Shown: in pieces, positions 12,701-22,799 of the stretch | How positions within the stretch are numbered: position 1 is the first letter of the stretch | How the letters are laid out: every line of letters begins with the position of its first letter | Assembly: GCA_014529385.2 (NCBI GenBank) | Contig: CM043956.1 | Coordinates: forward strand, 85,489,721-85,549,720 | Source: Adiantum capillus-veneris | Taxonomy: Eukaryota > Streptophyta > Polypodiopsida > Polypodiales > Pteridaceae | Length of the DNA stretch: 60,000 nucleotides | Reading direction: 5' to 3' | Notes under the pieces: generated by a model | What the model was told of the DNA's origin: nothing | The model's input: the letters and a program-made list of their open reading frames with translations, nothing else | Databases searched by the model: none | Translations under genes and position numbers: made by a program

Positions 12701-14240
12701 CTTGAATGTAAACACCCCATGTACAAAATATAATGGTTTTAGGGTGTTTCAATGGAGCCTAGAATCTTGGAGACATGGTAGATCTTGATTCTTTCCATGT
12801 TTGAATGGCACCTATCTTGGAAAAATGATGGAGGTTACTTCTCTCCATGCTTCAATGGAGCCTAGCTTTGACAAGTGGTGAACCTTTGCTTCTCTCTATG
12901 TTTGAATAGAGTTAGCTTGGACAAGTGGTGGACCTTTTCTTCTCTCTATGTTTGAATAGAGTTAGCTTGGACAAGTGGTGGACCTTGGAATGAAACCCCC
13001 ATGTAAAACATATCATGGGAATTTCAAGTGGTGAGAAAGGATACCATTTAAGATATAACCTTATAGGTTGGACAAGTGGTGGACCTTAATACATAGTTCT
13101 TCCTAATATAATGACATAGAGTGTACAAGTGGTGTATCTTGAGACCAAACCACTCGTGCTACTAGGGATAATAGGTTAGACAAGTGGTGGGCCTTGAAAT
13201 AAAACCCCCCATGTACAAAATAAAATGGGTTTAGGCATTTAAATGGATCATAGCTTGGAGACATGGTGGAGCTTTCTTCTCTCCATGTTTCAATGAGCCT
13301 ATCTTGGAGAAATGGTGGAGCATCCTTCTCTCCATGTTTCAATATAGCTTAGCTTGGACAAGTGGTGGATCTTTGGTTCTCTCTATGTTTCAATAGAGTT
13401 AGCTTGGACAAGTGGTGGACATTGAAACAAAACTCCCATGTAAAAACATATCATGGGTAGTTCAAGTTGTGAGAAAAAAAACCATTTAAAATATAACCTT
13501 ATAGGTTGGACAAGTGGTGGACCTTAACACCCAATCCTTTTTAATACAATGACATAGAGTGGACAAGTGGTGAATCTTGAGACCAAGCTATCAAGCTACT
13601 AGGGATACTAGGTTGGACAAGTGGTGGATCTTGAATGTACATCCCCTATGTACAAAATATCATGGGTTTAGGGTGTTTCAATGGAGTCTAGCATATTGGA
13701 GACATGGTGGAGCTTGCTTCGCTCCATGTTTCAAGTGGTGGACCTTCAATTATTTTCCATACCTAGTTTAGACAACCCATACACTTTGCAACTCTAAAGG
13801 TTGGACGAGTGGTGGAGCTTTGTTTATTTCCTTGTTTAATGGATCCTAGCTTGGACAAGTGGTGGACCTTGAAAAAAAGTCCCCCCTGTACAACATAGCT
13901 GAGTTTTTCATGTTTTAATGGAAGAGAGATTTGACAAATGGTGGAGCTTGCTTATCTCCATGTGGATTTTAGAACTAGCTTGGACAAGTGGTGGAGCTTT
14001 GCTTTTCTACTCTTCATAATACAATGATGTATAGGTTGGTTACATGGTGAATCTTAAGGCCAAACCTCCCATCTTACTAGAGATGATAGGTTGGACAAGT
14101 GGTCAACCTTCTATCATTTCTCCATGCCTATAATTAGACAATTAGTAGAACTAGCATCTTTCTATGTTGTCTAGAGCTGAGCTTGGACAAGTAGTGGACC
14201 TTGCTACTCTCTTCCCTTGGTTTATTAGTTTGAAGACTCA
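9730..14240 (+). repeat. Core-motif repeat array B (forward)
   Basis: Dozens of copies of the ttggacaagtggtggacctt core lie in the forward orientation. They are embedded in units of about 360-450 bp marked by atgtaaaacatatcatgggc (near 10130, 10490, 10910, 11325, 12010, 12450, 13010, 13440). Each unit also carries the phrases tctccatgtttcaatggagc and ataggttggacaagtggtgg. Reading frames in it are by-products of repetition. Confidence 0.9.
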
Positions 14241-14987
14241 TTATATATACTTGCTTAGATCTATATAATTACTCATTAGTTAGGTTACAAGTAGGTATGT
14301 AATTTGTTAGCCTCAAGGGACTTTGAATATTGAATAGTAAGAAAGTCAAGTGCTGGTTTGAAGATCTTTTGCTTATCTAAACTAGACTCTAACTCAATAA
14401 TAAGTCTCTTAAGTTCCACGAATTGTCCTATCTAGGCTCAAAAGAGTCTTAATTGGTTTGTGCTAGATTCTAACTTCCTTGATGGGTAGAATCCTAGAAA
14501 AATGAGGCACTATAAGTTTTACCTTAGCTCAAATGGATTTTCACTTAAACTAGACTGCAATTTGGCACTCTAGTATCTTTGTCTTGATGGAGTTTAACAC
14601 TAGATACATAGTAGTGATATTTAAGCTTCATGTCTCTTCACTTGATCGAGATATGAGACCATACTTTCAAGGTCACCACTTGTCTTACCTAAAGACCAAT
14701 GTGAGACATGGGAGCAAGAAAGCCATCCGATATTGTTTTAAGGACTATTACATAGACAATCAATAACTTAAGTAAGCAAAAAGACTTGGATCTTTCACAA
14801 TTAATAACTTAAGTAAAGCCAAAAAGACTTGGATCTTTGACAGTTTTTTTCAAACTAAAAAAGCACAATCTCATGCTAACAAAACTATAAATCACAATTG
14901 AAAGTTTTGAACGAGAAAAAGATCAGCAATCTTATAAGAAGGATACTTTTCATTTCATTTGATGATTACAAACTAAAAGAAAGTCTC
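14241..14987. other. Unique-looking non-coding stretch
   Basis: The array stops near 14240. No gene is evident. A near-duplicate phrase (aataacttaagtaa...aagacttggatcttt) occurs twice between 14763 and 14840. This is probably sequence downstream of the minus-strand gene that follows. Confidence 0.35.
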
Positions 14988-15095
14988 TCAAGAAATTGAT
15001 AAACAAAAAATGTAGGTGACTGCTTCATTATTTTGAGCAAACATATCAAAATCTCTATTGATTGAGCTCCATCTAGTAGTATCCTTTGTAAGATC
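14988..15095 (-). CDS. Possible 3'-terminal exon of the FCP1-like gene
   Basis: On the minus strand a good acceptor (attccttcctgcag) at 15097-15096 is followed by a 36-codon frame ending in TGA at 14990-14988. The residues (DLTKDTTRWSSINRDFDMF) look like ordinary soluble protein. It lies 100 bp beyond a plausible donor (CCCTAAG then GTACTAG at 15188). Phase with the preceding exon is not clean, so the join is uncertain. Confidence 0.3.
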   Translation of the reverse strand, partial: DLTKDTTRWSSINRDFDMFAQNNEAVTYIFCLSIS

Positions 15096-15268
15096 CTGCA
15101 GGAAGGAATAAAAAGAAAGATTTGTTAGATACCATGCACATGAGTGTTCAAGTATGTGTATCAAGAATATATGACATGTCACTAGTACCTTAGGGTTGCT
15201 TTCTATCCAGCCTTAGAAGATTGTTCTCAGCTTTCACCTTATTTATATAAGCTTTGCTGTGGTTGCCT

Positions 15269-16386
15269 TCAAAACTCCTTTTGTGTTACAACCCATTGCC
15301 TAGCTAAAGTGGTCAATTGTGACGCCTTCATGCTTTCAATGGGTGTACGCTCCTTTGCTAAGATCTCTTGTATTTGGGCTCTTCTCATTTCATTGCGGTG
15401 GCTTGTGTCACTTGCATTTTCAATGATAGTTTCATCCCTGTCACCTTTTGCAGGTGGTATTCTTCTTGTAAAGAACACCTTAGCTGACCAAACATCATTT
15501 TTCTGCTTCCAATACTCCATGATTTGTTTGTATTCACTATCATTTGTCACTATAGGTTGTCCATAACGATTAGAAGCAATTAAATCACGCACATCCCTTC
15601 TCTCATCAAGCTGAATCAAGTATGGCAGTAGCTCCTCCAAGAGCATATTGTCAACCATCTTCTCAGCATCAAATTGTGGTGGAAAAATGCAATTGTTTGC
15701 TGGTGAAATACATCCCTTGTAAGGAGAGTCATCAATAAGCACTGTTCTTTGTGGATCACATTCAAACCCCATGGCAATTTTGGCTAGAGGCTTGAACATT
15801 GCCTCAACGTTTGGATTGTCGGGTCTAAACAATTTTTGAGTTTGAGCGGTGTAGCAAACATCTTGCGACCAAATTGCAAAGAAAGGCAATGTATCCTCAG
15901 CTAAGTTGTTTAGTGCTGCAAGGATTTGATACACATTATTCCTAGTAGCTGTCGACCAAATTGCAACATTAAACCTCTGTAAAATAGTCTTCAAGAATTG
16001 GATGCAACCTGGCCTGAGTATAATATATCTTTTTGAATCCATTTGCACTGAGTTGTGGTGTGAGGATGGTTGAGGGGAACGTTTCAACAATAGACCATTT
16101 AAATCCAATATAATTGTAAGCATGGATTTCTCAACATCTACGCTACATGACGTAGTACCAATTGGCAATAGCTCGTGAGTGGACTTTTCAGTCTCTTTTG
16201 ATGTATGTTGCATTTTTGAAGCATCGATTTCTTGGTTCTCATTATTGGAAGCTTGCTCAAGTTGCACAACACTAGACTCTAGTATAGAAATATCATCCAT
16301 CTTGGGCACTTTAGAAACCATAGAATCTATGGATTCTATAGTTGTTGACTGAACCATAGGAGCATTATCCATCCCAGTTTGTGAAT
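15269..16386 (-). CDS. FCP1/NIF-domain HAD phosphatase-like protein (3' portion)
   Basis: The exon starts after a strong acceptor (gtgtgttttcttag) at 16388-16387; the true start codon is therefore probably in an upstream exon not identified here. After about 95 residues of acidic, Ser/Gln-rich leader comes LTIILDLNGLLLKR (HAD motif I position), then RPGCIQFLKTILQRFNVAIWSTATRNN (family core, motif II region), and RTVLIDDSPYKGCISPANN (motif III/IV region). A basic C-terminus follows. FCP1/SCP family members use DxDxT in motif I; here it is DLNGL, with the first Asp kept and the second replaced by Asn. Plants are known to have HAD proteins with this DxN form. Catalysis is doubtful and a protein-binding role is possible. 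The frame ends in TGA at 15271-15269. A one-base-shifted frame stays open to 15189, hinting at a frameshift. It is related to the pseudogene at 6077-6813. Confidence 0.7.
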
Positions 16387-16499
16387 CTAAGAAAACACAC
16401 ACACAAATGGTATCTCAAAACCACTAGAATTTTATTCACCATATTTATATGTAGAACTCCTAGTAAGAAATTTATTTAAGGTAAAGTCGTTGTTAGAAT

Positions 16500-16810
16500 C
16501 CTTGCAACCATTTTCAGCATTCGTACACCAAACACCACTTGTCTAAAATACAATCTACTAACTCAACATTTTCCATCCTACACTTTATTAAAGATGAGTA
16601 CTTAAAGTGAAAACTAAAAGCCACCCTTGTTGAGGAAACATGGATACAAGGTCCACCAAATGTCCAACCTAGACTACAAGCACAATTAGAGATTTGGCTT
16701 AGATTTGGATTCAAAGGCCACTACTTATTCAAGTAAGATAACTCCACTTGTTTAAGACAATAATGTTTGAAGCCCCACCACTTGTCCAACCTAGAAATTG
16801 ATTAAATTTT
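16500..16810 (-). repeat. Scattered core-motif copies between genes
   Basis: Degenerate copies of the core, in the reverse orientation (for example ccaccacttgtccaacctag near 16775), lie just upstream of the FCP1-like exon. They are probably intronic or intergenic. Confidence 0.6.
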
Positions 16811-17026
16811 GGTAAGATTTATCACAAATCTAGAGTAGAATCAAGATTCTATGGCCAAGGTAGTCAAATAAGTTAGACAACACACAAAGCATAAGAGCAC
16901 TCTAGATTCTCATTGAGCATAAACTAAACAATAATCAAATGTTATATTCACTTCAGATTTCATCCATGAAAAATCAAAATGATGCATGTACTTGAGATTT
17001 CCATCCATGTACAATACTTTACAATG

Positions 17027-17583
17027 TTAAGTAAAGTTATAGTCAGCAAACAACTCTTCTCCTGCTTCAACTTGACAAATAGTCTCAATTCATACATGGC
17101 CATATTCTTCTGACTTGATGTGTAAAGAGGTGCATTTATGCCAAGGTGGAAAATTTGGATCAAATGTATAGCGTACGTTGGGACAGACATTTGTATTGTG
17201 AGAACTATTTATATAGCCCGACACGTTTCCTTCTTCTACACAACCAAAAATGTATGATTGATCTTCCTCTTCTTCTATGTTTGGATCCTCTAGAAGAGAA
17301 TATTTATAAGCTCTTGAAAATATTTTGCATATCTTTTTCTAGTCTTGAAATCTATACTTATGCCCTCCATAGTTTAGAATAGTCAAACCACTTTCCAGGG
17401 TAGTATGCACAAATAGCCCATAACCAGCTCCTTGAATACATGAATGTCGCACTTCAAAATCCACACCGTTAATATGGAAAATTACATCTTTGGGAATAGG
17501 AAAAGTTGGTGTCCCAAAAGGATCTTCATGCCAATCATAGTGTGAAATACATCTAGTTTTTATATCACTTAACTCCTTTGTGT
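17027..17583 (-). pseudogene. SET-domain segment with in-frame stops
   Basis: A minus-strand frame begins after acceptor ttctttttgcag (17585-17584) and shows a SET methyltransferase pattern. EVRHSCIQGAGYGLFVHTTL and ILNYGG match the N-terminal SET strand, GYINSSHNTNVCPNV matches the NHSC/PN region, and VEAGEELFADYNF matches the GEEL.DY end. Two stops lie inside it: TAG at 17341-17339 and TGA at 17092-17090; the frame ends at TAA 17029-17027. SET domains methylate lysine on histones and other proteins. The His and Cys of the usual NHSC motif are changed here. The acceptor phase agrees with the donor at the end of the methyltransferase-like exon (20083), so this may be the next exon of that gene across a 2.5-kb repeat-filled intron. 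Stops make it inactive unless they are sequence errors. Confidence 0.65.
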
Positions 17584-17639
17584 CTGCAAAAAGAAGAAAA
17601 TATTATGCATAAAATAATGACAATATCAAAGAAAGATAT

Positions 17640-19560
17640 CATTATTTTATAGTCCAATAGGTCCATTGTATGGAAGACTTAGAGTGCCTCTTACATGGTG
17701 CCTCCAAGGTTTCCAAAAAATAAAATCATTGGGAAAAAAAAGGCCACTGTGTCTCCAATCTATTGCCCATTTGAAGCATAGAGAGAACCAAGGTCCACCA
17801 CTTGTCCAAGCTAGACATGGAGCATTGACACAAGATCCAACACTTATCCAAGAACCCTATAGTATGTTACCCTATAGTATATGTGGTAACATGGGATTCA
17901 TTGATGCAACAAAAGTAGTCTAGCCTCCTCATCCATCTCTTTTTTCTTGTAGCCTAGAGGGATTAGTTTCAAGGTCTATCACTAGTCAAAAACTACACAT
18001 AGAACATTGATACAAGGTTCCACCACATGTGAAACCTATCATCTCTAGTAGCATGGATGGTTTGATATCAAGGTTCACTGCGTGTCCTACCTATACTCTA
18101 TTGTAGCATAGAGATTCTGGTTTGGTGGTACTACACTTGTCCAAACTTGGCTTGTTGTTTATATCTGGAGGTAATCAAGGGTCCTCCACTTGTCAAAGTT
18201 AAGCATATAAAACAATTGCAAGGTCCACCATGTGTACAACATATGATTGATTATAGCATGCATGGTCTTATTTCATGGGCAACCATCTTCTCTCCAACAT
18301 GTGTCCAACCTCGGCTCCATTGAAGCATGGAGAGAAGCAAGGTCCACCACTTATCAAAGCTATTATTTTCTCCCAGTTCTTTCAAAACCCATAATATGTT
18401 GTACATGGGGGGGGGGGGGATTCTTGTTTCATGGTCCACCACTTGGCTAAGATTGGATCCATTGAAACATAAAGAGAAGCAAGCTCTACCATTTGTCCAA
18501 GCTGGGTGCCATTGAAACATGAAAACCCCATAATATGTTGTATACGGGGGGTTTTTTCACAGTCTACCACTTGTCTAAGCTATGGTCCATTGGAACATGG
18601 AGAGAATCAAATCTCCACCACTTTTCTAAGCTAGGATCCATTGAAACATGGAGAGAAGCAAGCTCCATTGTTTGTCTAAGCTTGGCTCCATTGGAACATG
18701 GAAAAAACAAGCTCCACCACTTGCCTATTATTGCATAGAGATTCTGGTTTGAAGGTCCACCACTTGTCCAACCTTGCCTTTATGTATGGAGATAATAAAG
18801 AGTGCAATGCTTCTCTAAGCTAGGGACATAAAAGAGTGAAGAATGGAGAATAAAGGTGTACCAACTCTCCAAAATAGGCAAGAAAATCTCTATAAAACCC
18901 ATGAATTGTTAATATATTCTATGCTGTGGAGTTTTGTTTGAAGGTCCACTCCTTATCCAAGCTACAATCCATTGAAGCATGGAAATAAGTAAGATATATC
19001 GATAGTCCAAGATAGGATCCATTGAAACATAGAGAGAATCAAGGTCCACCACTTGTCCAAGCTATGCATGGGTAATTGATATAAGGACCACTACGTTTTC
19101 ACCTATACTATGCTCTATCATGGATGGTTTCATATACCACCAATTTTCCAACCTATTTAGTAGGTTGTATTATGGGGGTTTGGTTTCAAGGTACTTCACT
19201 TGTCTAAGGTGGGTTCCATTGAACCATGGAGAGAAACAATGTCTACCACTTGTCCGAAGTATGCTCCTTTAAAACATAAAAGCAAGGTCCACCACTTGTC
19301 CAAGCTAATGTTTCTCTCCATTGAAGCATGGAGAGAAACAAGGTCTACCACCTGTCCAAAATATGCTCCATTGAAACATAAAAGCAAGGTCCACCACTTG
19401 TCCAAGCTAATATAACAAATGGGTGTTGGTTACAAGGTGTACCACACTTGTCTAAACTAGTCTCCATGCAGGTTCCACATGTCCAAGCTATATGATCTTG
19501 GTTTGAAGGTCTACCACACCTCTTGAAATTAGGATCCATGTAAGGTCCACCTTTTGTCAA
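17640..19560 (-). repeat. Core-motif repeat array C (reverse)
   Basis: Copies of aaggtccaccacttgtccaa with gctccattgaaacatggaga appear every 50-100 bases, the reverse complement of arrays A and B. A 12-13-base G run sits at 18407-18419. The array fills the interval between the SET-like exon and the methyltransferase-like exon. The remaining 19561-20082 has only decayed copies and no gene. Confidence 0.85.
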
Positions 19561-20082
19561 GCTATGCCTTTAGTGAGTACTAAAACTAAGTAAATTGCAG
19601 TACTTAAATACCTTTCCAAGCTCATTAAGATTTTGGTCTCTAAGGCCACCACCACATGTCTAATCTATGCTCTAATTGATTACTTATGCTAGTTCTCAAA
19701 GTCCAAACATAAGCTCCCTTCTAGCAAGGTTAGTTTAAATTTAGGCTCCAACACCTGTCTAAGCTAGGTTCAATTTATGAAGCATCACCATTTAACCATG
19801 CTACGATCTAATGTATCATATCAAGGGGTATTGATAAAAGGTCCAAAACTTATTGAGTTCAAGCTCTTAAGTAATTAAGTCTTTGTGAGTATTAAATGTT
19901 ATAGTTTTAGTCTAAAGATCCACCATTCAAAAACTCAAGTAATTTATTATTTACATTCAAACCTTGAATGCTTGAGATAAAAAATACAAACTCAATCAAT
20001 ACTATATAAAGCAAAATCTAACATTAAGAGTATCAAATCAGTAACAAGAAACACTAACATGCACAAGAAACTCAAAACATAC

Positions 20083-21464
20083 GTGTCTCCATTTCCAAAA
20101 AGTCCTCCATTGACAGAGGATGTTGTTGTTGTTCTTCTTCTTCTCTTTGTGGAGAGCACTCCTCTGTAACAGGCACAATGTCATCTGATTGCGAAGTGGA
20201 TTGTTGAAGTCCAGCCCATTTTTCTATATCTTCATGAGACTTAGCAAAGTCTAGCAGCATGGTCTCCACGTTTTTTGCCTCCTCCACACTATCAATTAAG
20301 CATATAACTTCTTTTTTCTGTTGTATTCCTTCTTGTGCAACCAAGGAGCCATCACCAAAAACATCAACAAGCTTGCGGTCTTCAAAACAATATGTACGAA
20401 TGTAGTGCTTGACCAAAGCTCTTTTTTTGGCCTCCAAATATTGCAAATCTGACATATCGTTATCTGCTACTTGAAGAAGAGAACAATCAATTGGCATGGG
20501 ATGTTCCTCTGATCTTCTTCTCAGGTCTTCAAATGCATTGCCTTGTCCCAAGAAGGCAATAACTGTTAGGAATTGAATTGCTCCTTTGCAAGGAGCTGAT
20601 GGAAAGTGATGCAATGCACCACAACAATGGTAGCTCAGATTATCTCCCATGGCGTGAAAGGCACATTGCAATTTTGTGAAGTTAGTGAAATCCACAAATG
20701 CAAGAAAGACAAATCCAGGATCTGTTGACCCTCCAGCAATAGCCAAGATCCCATCCAAAGCATTGTTAAATGTCTCCTCACTCCACTTCAAATTGCCTCC
20801 AACGTTTTTTGTCATATCTAAAACACATAAGCCAATAGGCACTTTATTATTGAAGTGGCGCATCAAGTAGAGATTGCCTTCCATTTGTAGGCTCACCACA
20901 TAGATTGACCATGGAAAATCTCTAGGCTCAGTTTTTCTCCTTTTGAAGGTGAATTGCCCATTGCATGTATTTTATTGCTCCATCTGGAAAAGCCATTTTC
21001 TTTGTTCCACGCGTCAAACTAGATTTGATCCATTCCTCGCATAGCATTAAAATTGTTTTATAAACAACATCATTGATGTTATACATTTTGACCACCTCCT
21101 CCCAGTCTTTACATGGTGAAGACTCATTCAAATTGTTGAAGCCTTCAAGAAGTGCATCTTGAATCAATTTGTCTTGCTTCAACTGCTTGATTCGATCATA
21201 CATGTCAGTTGCATCACCATCCTTTGCACTCTTTGACAGTAAAATCTTCTCATCTCTAATCTCTTCTTGAATAGTCTTTACCTCTGATTCCTCAAGGCCA
21301 CAAAGGTATCTAAATACAGTTGTTGGGGGTTTCTTATTCTCCTCTTCTAGCTTTTCAATGATTTCTATCCAGCAATCATAAACTAAATCAGAGTACGTGA
21401 CCATGTGTGCCTGTTTAGCAATCCAACTTGCTGCTGCACTCATTCTTGCCAATCGAAGAAAAGC
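20083..21464 (-). pseudogene. Beta-class DNA methyltransferase-like exon, one frameshift
   Basis: This exon follows an 84-bp intron (21548-21465; GTAAGT donor, ctttttag acceptor) in phase 0 from the ParB-like exon. The first 180 residues are helical and charged. A run of five A on the coding strand (20936-20932) then shifts the frame by one base, and coding goes on without a gap. The second part has VPIGLCVLDMTKNVGG where DPPY-type motif IV would stand, FVFLAFVDFTNF, and later LVKHYIRTYC, KLVDVFGDGS and a hydrophobic-acidic strand. These match motifs X, I (DPFxGSG) and II of beta-class N4-C/N6-A methyltransferases in the right order. DMTK in place of DPPY suggests lost catalysis. The C-terminus is E/Q-rich and ends at a GTATGT donor (20082), so the ORF stop just beyond is probably intronic. 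The match is by eye; a profile search would decide. Confidence 0.5.
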
Positions 21465-21548
21465 CTAAAAAGAAATAGAGAAATAATTAAACTATTGAGC
21501 AAGATTTGTTAATTAAACACTATCAAAAAGACAAAGAAAATAACTTAC

Positions 21549-22736
21549 ATCCCATCCGGCATGAGATGCATGTCCCTCTGCAATTCCACTTGCTGCCTTT
21601 GGTGGTCGTCCTGAGAAGATCCATTGACTCCGTAAATGTCTCAATATTTGGCTGTAAGGTTGCTTGGCATACAATGCCTGAGCCTCCTCATTTGCAATGG
21701 CAGATATAGCAGTTGCAACAAATGGAGGAGCATTCACAACAATGCGAGCCTTTCTAAATTTATACACGCTAATCAGTCTTTCAAATACCTCTTTGTTGTT
21801 TTGTTCATTGTGAAGCAAAACTTTTGCAGCATAGATTGAATGCTGCCCATCAAGAATCCAATAATGATAATCTTTATTTTTTTGCTCCTCTACCTCTTCT
21901 ACTGCCAAAGGAGTCCCCTTCTTTGATTTTGCATTTCGAACAGGCATCAAATATGCACATGCTGCAGGCTTGGTCGTACTCCGTGAAAATCCAAATAACA
22001 CACTTTCAGCGTGTTTTTTATCCATAATACGTGCATTATAGTGATCAGGAGCAAGCCAACAATTTTGAATAGGGATATCAAATTCCCTATATTGGAAAGG
22101 AAAATAATTTATGTACTTATTCATTCCACCTGTATCTTTTTCTTGTCCTTTCATGGCCTCAGCTTCTAAAACATCTGGATCCACAATTCTCATCTTTGAC
22201 ATTGAACCCTCTGTTGATGAGGATGCCAAAGATGCCTTGTCTACATCCAAAATGGAACTAGTTCGCTTAGCTGCTACTTTTTGCACTTTTGCTTGCTTCT
22301 TTGTGGATGGTGGTCGTGAAGCTTTCACCTTTTTTCGTTGTAGTGTGGCAATGATGGAGCTTTGAAGTTGATCTGCTGTGATGTTTGGATTTGATTCTGC
22401 AAACTTCCATCCTCGAGAAAACATTGTCTCTTCTTTGTTTCTAGACATGCGCTCCAATGCATATGCTCCTGGAGATAGTTGAAATTCTAGATTCATTGGA
22501 ACTAGAATGTCAATGCATTCCACCTCCGGATGACTATCAACTACAGAGACAGATGCTTCCACAACTTGTCCAACATCTTCAAACAAGCTGTCATTCTCCT
22601 TTTTGGCAATAAATAGATGCACCTTATGAAATTGTGCACCCTCTATACCATGTATGTCCAAATACCATTTCCTAAGATCATTGCAAGTATAGTCAACTGA
22701 GACAGCAACCCTTGCAACCTGTTTTTTTGGAGCCAT
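21549..22736 (-). CDS. ParB/DGQHR-like N-terminal exon
   Basis: I take the start as the ATG at 22736-22734 (MAPKKQVARVAV). An acceptor (tttttttttcag) lies just upstream, so the few in-frame residues before it are probably intron and a 5' UTR exon exists further up. About residues 1-130 hold a mixed alpha/beta region. Residues 130-205 are basic and low-complexity, with KKxK and RPPSTKK stretches that could direct it to the nucleus. Residues 205-395 carry IPIQNCWLAPDHYNARIMDK followed by a hydrophobic segment and YHYWILDGQHSIYAAKVL. This is the layout of ParB-N/DGQHR domains (substrate-binding strand, then the G-x-H/R turn). In bacteria and phages such domains often precede DNA methylases, which fits the next exon. 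The donor GTAAGT follows at 21548. I do not know a described plant family with this combination. Confidence 0.6.
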
Positions 22737-22799
22737 CTTTCCTGAAAAAAAAAAAACCAAATGTTATTTTAGCATATACTTTTTTGTAATGAATTAAGT

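Noticed and set aside
9741-13771. Similar small ORFs in the forward array
   Set aside because: Same reason: repeat-derived.
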